Origin: an uncultured Rhodobiaceae bacterium
GTDB lineage: Archaea; Thermoplasmatota; Poseidoniia; Poseidoniales; Poseidoniaceae
DNA length: 14,598 nt
Direction: 5' to 3'
NCBI GenBank assembly: GCA_937911445.1
Contig: CALDQY010000159.1
Coordinates: forward strand, 1-14,598
Below are positions 1 to 7,456 of the stretch, piece after piece. Under the pieces are notes generated by a model. It saw only the letters and a program-made list of their open reading frames with translations, was not told where the DNA came from and made no database searches. A program made the position numbers and the translations under genes. Positions within the stretch are counted from its first letter, which is position 1; the number at the start of each line of letters is the position of its first letter.

Positions 1-52
1 AGCAGGAGGTAAACCAGCAGGTGGAAGCCCAGCAGGAGGTAAACCAGCAGGT
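1..52 (-). repeat. 30-base tandem repeat encoding PAGLP pentapeptides
   Basis: Bases 1-22 and 31-52 are identical and start 30 bases apart. In the protease frame each 30-base unit encodes two PAGLP pentapeptides; residues 1537-1553 read PAGLPPAGLPPAGLPPA. The array continues to or past the left edge, so its copy number is unknown. Synonymous differences (GGT/GGG, TTA/CTT, CCT/CCA) alternate between the two pentapeptides inside a unit, which suggests that the 30-base unit rather than the 15-base unit was duplicated last. Confidence 0.85.
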
Positions 53-3000
53 ACCGATGCCATTGGAAGGGGCATATCCATCGATTGAGCAAGTGCTGCG
101 GCGATTTCATCTTGTGAAACTTCGCCTGATGCCATATCATTGACAGAGTGGCTGATGTCGAGAGCTTCATCACGTCGTGTTCCGAGATGGTCTGGGTTTG
201 TATGAGCATCAGGGGAGACAAGGTCGGTGCTAGAGTCGTTTACTTTCGCTGAGGATTTCAGTCGACGGGCTCCGACAACCATGGCAACCGCTACTGCTGC
301 CAGTAACGGATATGCGATCCATGGCGACATATTGAGCAGCCCACCTGAAGATTGTTGGGCGCTCACGCTCGTATCTGCTGCGAATTCGACAATGACGTTT
401 GAATCAGATGTGAATACAATAACGAGTTGGTAGCGACCGTCTTTTGCATCTGAATCAGGCATGACCTTACCGACAACATCGATGCTTTGACCAACACCGA
501 GGTCGGTGATGGATGATGGAGACACGGTAACCTTTCGATCGGAAAGTATCATGCCTTCAGAGTCACGAACTTCAGCCCGTAGTGTACCACTTAGCGGTTG
601 ATTCCCTTCGTTTACGAGGGTGAAGGTTTGCTTTGCAGAACCGTCACGTGGGATGAAGAGCAGTGGGGCAGTGGATGCATCGGTTGAAATCCCTGCAAAA
701 TCGCTTTGTGGCACTTCAACTCTGAGAATCAATTCGCTCGTAACGAAACGACCATTGTTGCTTGCATTGACATAAAGTGGGAGATCGAAGCCAGTGCCCG
801 CATCGGTTTGGTTCGGTGGAAGGATGGCCACAACAACATTGGCTTGAGAAAGAACACTAACAGAGGATGGTGGATTAGCATAATTGACCGTCCATCCATC
901 TGGAGCAAGCCCGTAACTCCATTCCAAGTCAAGGTCAGCATTGCCTGTGTTGAGAACCTTGAGTTCAACGAATGTGAAATTTTCACCAACAACAGCAGAG
1001 ACGATTCCTTCTTCTGTTTGCTCGAGTTGTACATCGAGGTTGTCCGATACAACCAGAGAAGTTGTGTTGAGTGTAAACGACTGGGCACTGTGCTCAACAC
1101 GAAGAGTGTAGGTGTTTGAGTTTCCTTCACGGGCAGTTTCGGGCACAAGAAGCATTAGCTGTACATCTGCTGATTGTCCGGCTTGTAAGTTCAAGTTGAG
1201 ATTGGTTGAACTCGTTTGGTCAAGATACGACATTTGAGCAGCCCACGAAGGGTTGCCTCTCTCAAGCGTCACTGTGAAGCCCATCTCTGTGTTTCCATCG
1301 TTGCTGATTGTGTGATTGTAGTAGACGACGTCTCCTGTGTTGGCATAGACAGGCGCTGCGAGTGCACCCGGGCCGATGGCACCGGACGGACCGTAAAGAT
1401 CGGATTTGAAGGAGCGTAGCTCCGAAACTGCAACATCGACAACCTCGATATGGTTCAACGTTGGATCGGTTGGCGACGTCACAACACACGTGATTTGATC
1501 GGTGGAACCTGCTGCCGGTTGGCCATTCGAAACACCCGGGACGAACACGTTCACATCCATCGACAGGTCTTGCAAAATATTCAGTGGTTCAAACTCCAGT
1601 GTGGAGGAATTGGAGTTTCCGAGCATAATCTGCCATTGTGAAGCCGATGTGCACGACATTGTGTATTGTGCTGCTGAGTTGCCAGTGTTACGTACACCAA
1701 TCGAGAAGCCGGTGCTTTCACCAGGTTGTGCTTCTACACCTACGGTTCCTGATGGAACAACATCAACCGAGTCGACTTGTTCGATGGTGAAGGTCAGTCG
1801 TTGCGTATGCGATACTGTCGGCTGATTTTGGTAACGAGCGGTCACGTCGACAACAAAGGTTCCTGCACGAGCAAATCGGTCTGTCGAACCATCAAGTACT
1901 GCAGAAAGATCTTCCAAATCCAATAGGAGATACACTGTGTCGTTTTCCGTTCCTTGGCCACTCAATGTGAATGGTCCGGATTCGTTCACTGTACGAGACC
2001 ATTGGTCTTCTGGGCTGTTGAGAATCGCAGGATAAATCAGGTCTGGTTCTTGGACACCTGAGACTGTCAAACTGACAGGGCGTTCTCCAGTACCCTCGTG
2101 CATGACAACGAACGGAAGCGAGAGACCTGTTTCATTTCGAACGTCCATTTCGACAGTTGCAGCAGCGTCTCTGTCAGCCGTTGATTGAGGGATAGTACCA
2201 TCCTCATTCAGGAAGACCACCCTCAATCCTTGGGCTGTAACCTCAATATCCACATCAAGGACGTTGTTGTTTGTACCACTCACGCCGTCGTTTAACTCAG
2301 GAACCTCGTTGTTCACATCGAGAGTGAGTCGGAGCGTATGAATACCTGTTGTACCGAAACTCGTAAAGAAGGAAACAGAATCGAGTTCGCCACCTTCAAG
2401 TGAAGAACGTGTTGAAGTATAGATCGTGTTTCCTTCTGTCACATCTTCTACTTGGACAAAGTATGAACCAGAGGCAAGCGTTCCTTGATTGTGCCAAGCG
2501 AGGGATACAGAGACCAAGTCTCCGACGAGCGGAGTGAAGGAAGATGGAAGAATACTGTTTCCAAAAGTCGTCAAATCTGCCTTAGGGATGAGTGTGGCGT
2601 CTGCTGCTAAAACAACACTGAATCGTTGGTCACTTCCACCTCGATGTTCGACCATAATCATCCATTCACCGGTTTGCGTGCTTGTGCCGGCTGGAAGACG
2701 GATGCGTTCGATGTTGTTGAGATCGTCAGCAGATCCTCCCGAAACTGAAGCCCCGCTGACGAAGTTGTTACCGAGGTATGTCGTACCATCAGGTGCTAGA
2801 AGAACGAGGTCGAGATCGTTCATGAGCCTGGATTCGGATTGCGGTGCGTTTGCGCTCCCTTCAACATCGCTCCAAGCAAGCGTGAGATCGACACCTTTTG
2901 ATGCATCCATGTCAAAAGAATACAGCATTGAAAATCCTGCACGAAGTTCGCGAGCGTCATCGTGAAACACGTCCATGTCAAGGCCATTGCTGTCACTTGG

Positions 3001-4659
3001 AGCAAGACTGTTTTCGAGATCGATTTGTCCCCAGCCTTCGTTGCTGTTTGGAATATCAGGCGTTCCGAGGTCTTCAGCTCCGTTCACAAGGGTTGCTTTG
3101 ATCAAGCTTGCAGAGGGCTTGTTGATTCCAGCAACCTCACGGAGATACTCACGTGCGAGTGCTGCAGAACCACTGGCTACTGCGGTTGCTTGCGATGTTC
3201 CGCTCAACTCCATGTACATCGAGCGAGTGTTGCTGTGTGTTCCGGTTGCGCATACCGAGCCGACAACGCTCTTCGCTTCCTCAGCCCTTGCAGAACAGAT
3301 GCCTTCTCCGGGAGCAACAAGGTCAGGCTTGATTCTGCCATCGAGGGTAGGACCCTGCGAGGAGGAAGCACTGACGCTACCGTTGTTGCTTGAACCAATG
3401 GAAAGGACGTTCTTTGCCGTACCTGGAGCAGTCACTTTTGATGCACCTGAGGCACCGTTATCACCCACAGAAAAGACAGGAAGCAAGTATTGATTGTTTG
3501 ATACATATTGATCTGCAGATCTTGAATCTGCGGTATAGAATCCGAAGTTCCCGTTCGATCCCCAAGCATTGACTGCAATTCGGGCGGTCTTGAGTTCAGC
3601 ATCTGAAAGGAGGTCATAGATGGAGCCTTGACGCCCAAAGTAGCCTGTTGGATCGTGTTCGAGAGCGTACATCACGAGATTCGCTTCAGGTGCGACACCG
3701 GTTGTTGATGCATCTCCGCTGCCATCACCGAGAACTGTCATGACAATGTGCGTCCCGTGTCCGCTGTTGCTGTCAACAGGAGAAGAATCGAGCCCGTATT
3801 GCGTGTTGATTGCAGCAATGCGCCCGAGGACATCTGGATGGTCGTTGTCCAAACCAGTATCCATGACAGCAATCGTCTCTCCCGAACCGTCGAGTCCTAG
3901 TGAAGACGTTGCTCTGATAGCAACTGCACCGACTTCTGTGGCAGCCAGGTTGTTGTGGAGTTGGAGATCGTAGGCTTTTGCGACAAAGAGGACATCGTCA
4001 TGTGCAGCGATTCGTCGTAGTTCGTGCGCATTGAGACCATGCTCGAAGACGGCTTCGCACATGTCCAATGAACACCATGACGAGGAGGCACCGTTTTGGA
4101 CAAGGTGAGTTGTGAGCGTGGCTACATTCGAAGATGCGATGTCTCCTGCAATGGTGATTTGAACAAGGTGTGCACCTATTGCATCGTTTGTTGTACGCAT
4201 GTATGGTGCATAAGCCCCCACCCAGCGAACGTTATCATCCAATGAAATTGATGCAATCTGCGATGCATCATGTACACGTACGATGTAAACGCCCTGACTT
4301 TGGCGTTCAATGACCTCAATGTCGTATGCATCCTCAAATCCGTTCATGATGGATGCATCATTGAGTTGGAGTTGAACAAGATAAAGCGATGTTGAAAATG
4401 AAGCGCCCCAAGCAGAATTGAGGTGGCTCAAATCGTTGAATTGGGGATCGAATGAGAAGCCTGCAAGATGTATGGTTGGATCGACTGCTTTGATAGCAAC
4501 GGAGCGAGTGGAAACCGGTTGAATTGGCATCCAATTCGAATCAAACGACTCGGCAACCTCTGTTTCTTCGATGGTCCTCGGTGACGATGATGCCATCGGG
4601 AAGGCCAACGAAAGGAGGAAGATGGACAGCAGGAGAAAACACCTGCGGCGTAGATGCAT
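1..4659 (-). CDS. Large secreted, membrane-anchored subtilisin-like serine protease (S8 family), 3' end beyond the window
   Basis: Open for 1553 codons from ATG 4659 to the left edge; every in-frame triplet was checked and none is a stop. Residues 1-25 are a signal peptide (RRR, then a Leu/Phe-rich core). Residues 30-250 form a propeptide that appears to be two similar halves, ending in DDNVRWVGAY (about 141-150) and HDDVLFVAKAY (about 220-230). The S8 domain follows with a full triad: D267 (VMDTGLD), H301 (SGHGTH), S489 (SGTSQAT), and oxyanion N364 (VNAWG). The spacing and the jelly-roll-like region after it resemble Kp-43-type subtilases. Then come a CARDB-like domain (about 700-800) and several NEW3/Ig-like beta domains to about 1440. 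A membrane helix at about 1447-1466 is followed by RR and a tail with PAGLP repeats. It probably degrades proteins at the cell surface, with the tail in the cytoplasm. It lies 45 bases downstream of gap on the same strand. The protease call is firm; substrate is unknown. Confidence 0.93.
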   Translation of the reverse strand, partial: MHLRRRCFLLLSIFLLSLAFPMASSSPRTIEETEVAESFDSNWMPIQPVSTRSVAIKAVDPTIHLAGFSFDPQFNDLSHLNSAWGASFSTSLYLVQLQLNDASIMNGFEDAYDIEVIERQSQGVYIVRVHDASQIASISLDDNVRWVGAYAPYMRTTNDAIGAHLVQITIAGDIASSNVATLTTHLVQNGASSSWCSLDMCEAVFEHGLNAHELRRIAAHDDVLFVAKAYDLQLHNNLAATEVGAVAIRATSSLGLDGSGETIAVMDTGLDNDHPDVLGRIAAINTQYGLDSSPVDSNSGHGTHIVMTVLGDGSGDASTTGVAPEANLVMYALEHDPTGYFGRQGSIYDLLSDAELKTARIAVNAWGSNGNFGFYTADSRSADQYVSNNQYLLPVFSVGDNGASGASKVTAPGTAKNVLSIGSSNNGSVSASSSQGPTLDGRIKPDLVAPGEGICSARAEEAKSVVGSVCATGTHSNTRSMYMELSGTSQATAVASGSAALAREYLREVAGINKPSASLIKATLVNGAEDLGTPDIPNSNEGWGQIDLENSLAPSDSNGLDMDVFHDDARELRAGFSMLYSFDMDASKGVDLTLAWSDVEGSANAPQSESRLMNDLDLVLLAPDGTTYLGNNFVSGASVSGGSADDLNNIERIRLPAGTSTQTGEWMIMVEHRGGSDQRFSVVLAADATLIPKADLTTFGNSILPSSFTPLVGDLVSVSLAWHNQGTLASGSYFVQVEDVTEGNTIYTSTRSSLEGGELDSVSFFTSFGTTGIHTLRLTLDVNNEVPELNDGVSGTNNNVLDVDIEVTAQGLRVVFLNEDGTIPQSTADRDAAATVEMDVRNETGLSLPFVVMHEGTGERPVSLTVSGVQEPDLIYPAILNSPEDQWSRTVNESGPFTLSGQGTENDTVYLLLDLEDLSAVLDGSTDRFARAGTFVVDVTARYQNQPTVSHTQRLTFTIEQVDSVDVVPSGTVGVEAQPGESTGFSIGVRNTGNSAAQYTMSCTSASQWQIMLGNSNSSTLEFEPLNILQDLSMDVNVFVPGVSNGQPAAGSTDQITCVVTSPTDPTLNHIEVVDVAVSELRSFKSDLYGPSGAIGPGALAAPVYANTGDVVYYNHTISNDGNTEMGFTVTLERGNPSWAAQMSYLDQTSSTNLNLNLQAGQSADVQLMLLVPETAREGNSNTYTLRVEHSAQSFTLNTTSLVVSDNLDVQLEQTEEGIVSAVVGENFTFVELKVLNTGNADLDLEWSYGLAPDGWTVNYANPPSSVSVLSQANVVVAILPPNQTDAGTGFDLPLYVNASNNGRFVTSELILRVEVPQSDFAGISTDASTAPLLFIPRDGSAKQTFTLVNEGNQPLSGTLRAEVRDSEGMILSDRKVTVSPSSITDLGVGQSIDVVGKVMPDSDAKDGRYQLVIVFTSDSNVIVEFAADTSVSAQQSSGGLLNMSPWIAYPLLAAVAVAMVVGARRLKSSAKVNDSSTDLVSPDAHTNPDHLGTRRDEALDISHSVNDMASGEVSQDEIAAALAQSMDMPLPMASVPAGLPPAGLPPAGLPPA

Positions 4660-4704
4660 AGATACCCGACCCCGATTGGGTTTTTGAGGATGCGCCTTTT
4701 TTGA
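4660..4704 (-). other. gap-protease spacer, no terminator seen
   Basis: 45 bases between the gap stop codon (TAG, 4707-4705) and the protease ATG. Read on the coding strand it is A-rich and then G-rich (GGGGTCGGG just before the start) and has no T run, so an archaeal oligo-T terminator for gap is not visible. The T runs seen on the plus strand (4680-4685 and 4697-4702) face the other way. This is compatible with gap and the protease sharing a transcript; the G-rich stretch may act as a weak ribosome binding site. Confidence 0.4.
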
Positions 4705-5742
4705 CTACAATCCATTGTACGCAGCAATAGCATCATCGGTCTTTTTCACCGATGCTTTCCAATCGGTTTCAAGCCCCATGAGTGCTCGAATGGCGTCAAC
4801 GTTCTCAGGAATCACATCGGACTCTTGGTGGATGGCTTGGAAGTAGTAGAGTGTATTTCCATCTAGTTTAACCCCATCTTCCCAAACAAAGATTTCGTGC
4901 AAATCGCCCCACTTACGGCCAATATCTCTCGAGAATTCCATGACTTCAGCCGTGGTTGTGATACCTGTCTCAGCACCGTTCATTATCAACACACGAGGCT
5001 GTTGTGACCACAACTCAAGAACGGATTCTGTACTCATTCCGTGTCCTTCTGGTAATGTAGCGACAATGGCATGAACGTGCATAATAGTCGTAGGAACAGC
5101 GACAGCCAATGAGTTGATCTCAATCTCTGGGCGGATGGTCATGACATCAGGACCATGATGACTTGGAACTTTGAGGACAGGCTTGATGGCATTGATTGGC
5201 CCTTTGCTTGAATCACCCGGGTCAGCAGCTCTACGAATCATCGTGCACTCGACTGAGAGGGAGCCACATGCATGAAGCAGAGGGACCAAGGTTCTCGAAA
5301 GACCGGTCGTATTGCACGAAACGACGCGGGTCCCTTCAACGTTCATGTTTTCTGAATGGTTACCACTGGACGTGTAGGACATGCCGGTCATGGCGTGCTT
5401 TTCGCCACCTTGGAAAATCCACTTAACACCGGCCTTTTGGTAGAGTTCCTTGTTTTGTGCACCTACTTTTCCTGGCGAACAATCGACAACGATATCGGCG
5501 ACAGAGAGCAGATCGGTCAAACCCCCTTTGCAGTCGTACCCTGCAGGACCAAATGCAGCGATTTTTTCTTCTGCATCGTACGTGCAGTACAGGGGATATC
5601 CTTTCCGAACAGCAAGGTCACAACCGAAGGATGGCCTTGTTTTTGTAACGCCAATAATTTCCATATCGTCTTGTGCGTCGATTGCATCTGCAACACGCTT
5701 TCCGATTGTACCGTATCCGTTGATTGCGACCTTAACGACCAT
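4705..5742 (-). CDS. gap: Archaeal-type (class II) glyceraldehyde-3-phosphate dehydrogenase, phosphorylating
   Basis: Interconverts glyceraldehyde 3-phosphate, phosphate and NAD(P)+ with 1,3-bisphosphoglycerate in the cytoplasm, for glycolysis or gluconeogenesis. The 345-residue protein has the usual length of the archaeal family. It begins with the nucleotide-binding Rossmann motif NGYGTIGKR (residues 8-16) and carries the catalytic cysteine in SCNTTGLSR (C143). The archaeal-type PTTIMHVHAIV segment (about 217-227) contains the active-site histidine (H222 or H224). The frame stays open upstream to 5913, but residues before MVVKVAINGYG look like translated leader DNA and would add 57 residues before the Rossmann strand, so I start at ATG 5742. 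It is transcribed away from the GXGXG gene. A TATA-like box lies 32-37 bases upstream of the start. Confidence 0.96.
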   Translation of the reverse strand: MVVKVAINGYGTIGKRVADAIDAQDDMEIIGVTKTRPSFGCDLAVRKGYPLYCTYDAEEKIAAFGPAGYDCKGGLTDLLSVADIVVDCSPGKVGAQNKELYQKAGVKWIFQGGEKHAMTGMSYTSSGNHSENMNVEGTRVVSCNTTGLSRTLVPLLHACGSLSVECTMIRRAADPGDSSKGPINAIKPVLKVPSHHGPDVMTIRPEIEINSLAVAVPTTIMHVHAIVATLPEGHGMSTESVLELWSQQPRVLIMNGAETGITTTAEVMEFSRDIGRKWGDLHEIFVWEDGVKLDGNTLYYFQAIHQESDVIPENVDAIRALMGLETDWKASVKKTDDAIAAYNGL

Positions 5743-5773
5743 ACTGCTCAAGGGTCTGGCAAGGCTGAACATC

Positions 5774-5779
5774 CATAAA
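5774..5779 (-). promoter_or_regulatory. Candidate TATA box for gap
   Basis: TTTATG on the minus strand, 32-37 bases before the gap ATG at 5742. Archaeal TATA boxes sit about 25 bases before the transcription start, which would put the start near 5750 and leave a leader of about 8 bases. No clear BRE purine tract was identified. Confidence 0.35.
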
Positions 5780-5791
5780 CAGTTCGTGCCG

Positions 5792-5814
5792 CATGAATGC
5801 AACAGGAATTCATG
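5792..5814. repeat. Short inverted repeat (7-base arms, 9-base loop) in the gap upstream region
   Basis: CATGAAT (5792-5798) and ATTCATG (5808-5814) are perfect reverse complements. The pair lies upstream of the gap TATA-like box and partly overlaps the left arm of the longer inverted repeat at 5811-5821. It could be a regulator site or chance; arms of this length are not rare. Confidence 0.4.
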
Positions 5815-5872
5815 TTTCAACACATCCCCGAGGAGAGGGTATTTGACCGACATCGGACACCGTTGAAACATG
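5811..5872. repeat. Perfect 11-base inverted repeat spanning the divergent promoter region
   Basis: CATGTTTCAAC (5811-5821) and GTTGAAACATG (5862-5872) are exact reverse complements separated by 40 bases. The right arm ends on the ATG of the GXGXG-domain gene at 5870, so the left arm presents the same GTTGAAACATG to the minus strand, facing gap. The symmetry is seen directly; a role as a paired binding site for a regulator of both genes is inference. Confidence 0.55.
5840..5845 (+). promoter_or_regulatory. Candidate TATA-like box for the GXGXG-domain gene
   Basis: TATTTG lies 25-30 bases before the ATG at 5870. No Shine-Dalgarno sequence precedes that ATG. A box at this distance would place the transcription start at or next to the start codon, giving a leaderless mRNA. 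The match is weak. Confidence 0.25.
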
Positions 5873-7447
5873 GCGGGACCAGGGGATGTTTTTGAACGCT
5901 CCATGAGCATCAACGCGAAGTTCCTTCCTCGACTCCAAGCGGCTGTAGAACAAAATGCTCTCCTCCGAATTGGCTGGACCGGTTCGGGTGAGGAAGTTCC
6001 AAAGAACGGTGAAATTGGATTGTGTCCTGCTATGCCTGAAGGAGCAAGAATCCGTGCGTTAGGAAAACTTGGCTCATGGACCAGTTCATTCGGTATTGGA
6101 GGCTCATTTGATATCGAAGGACAAGCCGGAGCTTTCTTTGGCGCCTACAACCAAGGAAGCAAACTCTCAGCATCAGGATACATAGGCCGTTGTGCAGGAT
6201 TCATGATGCAAGGTGGAAGCATCACCGGGCAAGATGGTAGCGATGACGACCTTGGCATGTTCATGAGCGATGGTTTGATTGTTGTCAAAGGTGATGTCGG
6301 CCAACGGCTAGGAAACGGCATGACGGGCGGCATCATTGTCGTCCAAGGCGATGTTGGAAACAACGCAGGATGTGGCATGAAAGGTGGAATGGTCATCATT
6401 GAAGGGCGCTGTCCAACGCCTCCTCAAGGAACGCAACTTCGTCCATTGACATCAAAAGAGTTGAAGGACATCAATTCAATGATCGAGAATCACGGCATGA
6501 CACTCAGCAACGATGCATTTTGTCTCGAATCAAACAACAGCATCGAGTACCACATCGATGGATCGACCGTTTCCTCAGGTGATCTCTCGAGTATTGCCAT
6601 CACCCCGATGGATGAGGCACCACTTATCGAAAATCACGATGTTGATACCGCAGCGCTTATTCATGGGGCGGAGGAAGATGCCCTGCCAATCCTCCTCCCA
6701 CTCCCTGTTCTACCATACGTCACCGATGGGAGCGTTTTGGCTGTCGAGGCAAATTCAACAGGACGTTTGTCGTACATTCAAACACAACCATTCCTTGTTG
6801 AAGAACAACCACGCCCAATCGACATTCTGCATCTGAACCTACGAAGCTTGGTCAACCTTCCTGTGTATTCAAGTTCTGTTGCGGGTGCTAGCTTGGACTT
6901 TGACAGCCTCCCTTCGATGACCGATGAGGAACTCGATGGCTTGCTCGTCGTCCTCCGCACATTGCTCACAGCTGAAGCGCCCATTTTGGCTTGTCAAGGA
7001 ATTTCGAGAATCCAAGCACATCACAAGCGTGCTGTTTACCACAACATTCAGGTTGCTGTTTCACGAATTGAGGATGGAACAGGTGTTCCAGAGGCGGCAA
7101 CATTGCCAATCATTGGTCGTTCTGTCAAAACCAATCTTGAGGCAACAGAGACCACAGCCGCTCTTGAATTTGGATTCACGTGCGATGCGCATGACATCAT
7201 TGTCGCACGATGCGCAGGTGCACAATTTGTGGTTACACAACCACCCGTCCTTGAGAGGGAGGATATGGAATTCTGGCTACAAGGCCTTTCCATTGATATG
7301 ATGCGTATCCTCCGTACGCTCGGACTTGAGTCCATCGATCAAGTTCAACGAGCGCATCTTCGTGCCCTCGATTACGACACCGCTGCTATCAGTGGTTTGC
7401 GTATGGTCGGCTATGAACGACCACTTCCGCATTGGTTTGCACGATGA
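5870..7447 (+). CDS. GXGXG-domain protein related to glutamate synthase large subunit, with a degenerate FMN-domain-like C-terminal half
   Basis: 525 residues. Residues about 65-180 are a right-handed beta-helix of the GXGXG type found at the C-terminus of GltB and in formylmethanofuran dehydrogenase subunit C: two successive repeats, GDVGQRLGNGMTGGIIVV and GDVGNNAGCGMKGGMVII, follow a YNQGSKLSASGYIGR segment. Residues about 180-300 look like a linker. Residues about 350-525 are reminiscent of the glutamate synthase FMN domain: ISRIQAHHKR, then SRIEDGTGVPEAA (compare the GltB DGGTGASP loop), HDIIVARCAGAQFVV, and a helical end with LRTLGLESIDQ. The clustered cysteines of the 3Fe-4S site are absent. 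It is therefore unlikely to be a complete glutamate synthase; it could be a separate subunit or have a new role. ATG 5903 (residue 12) is an alternative start. It leads an apparent operon, with pheT 9 bases downstream. Confidence 0.75.
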   Translation: MAGPGDVFERSMSINAKFLPRLQAAVEQNALLRIGWTGSGEEVPKNGEIGLCPAMPEGARIRALGKLGSWTSSFGIGGSFDIEGQAGAFFGAYNQGSKLSASGYIGRCAGFMMQGGSITGQDGSDDDLGMFMSDGLIVVKGDVGQRLGNGMTGGIIVVQGDVGNNAGCGMKGGMVIIEGRCPTPPQGTQLRPLTSKELKDINSMIENHGMTLSNDAFCLESNNSIEYHIDGSTVSSGDLSSIAITPMDEAPLIENHDVDTAALIHGAEEDALPILLPLPVLPYVTDGSVLAVEANSTGRLSYIQTQPFLVEEQPRPIDILHLNLRSLVNLPVYSSSVAGASLDFDSLPSMTDEELDGLLVVLRTLLTAEAPILACQGISRIQAHHKRAVYHNIQVAVSRIEDGTGVPEAATLPIIGRSVKTNLEATETTAALEFGFTCDAHDIIVARCAGAQFVVTQPPVLEREDMEFWLQGLSIDMMRILRTLGLESIDQVQRAHLRALDYDTAAISGLRMVGYERPLPHWFAR

Positions 7448-7452
7448 GGTGA
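7447..7452 (+). promoter_or_regulatory. Ribosome binding site of pheT
   Basis: AGGTGA ends 4 bases before the pheT ATG at 7457 and begins on the last base of the stop codon of the upstream gene (TGA, 7445-7447). The overlap suggests translation of pheT follows directly from that of the GXGXG-domain gene on one mRNA. Confidence 0.55.
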
Positions 7453-7456
7453 AGAA

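Noticed and set aside
706..1148. Overlapping plus- and minus-strand frames of about 138 codons
   Set aside because: Both are out of frame with the protease, which remains open throughout and reads as Ig-like beta domains there.
2489..3493. Long plus-strand reading frames opposite the protease (158 and 172 codons)
   Set aside because: They are antisense to the catalytic and post-catalytic region of a clearly coding frame; the predicted proteins are rich in Ser, Arg and Thr, show no recognisable domain, and overlap each other's alternative frames.
4680..4702. Two T runs on the plus strand as a terminator
   Set aside because: They could only end a plus-strand transcript, and no plus-strand gene lies to the left; on the gap/protease coding strand they are A runs.
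5356..5866. Plus-strand frames opposite gap and its promoter (138-140 codons)
   Set aside because: Antisense shadows of the strongly conserved gap frame; Cys/Ser-rich with no domain.
5743..5913. 57-residue N-terminal extension of gap
   Set aside because: The extension has no similarity to the family and precedes an intact Rossmann start; it crosses the promoter region of both divergent genes.
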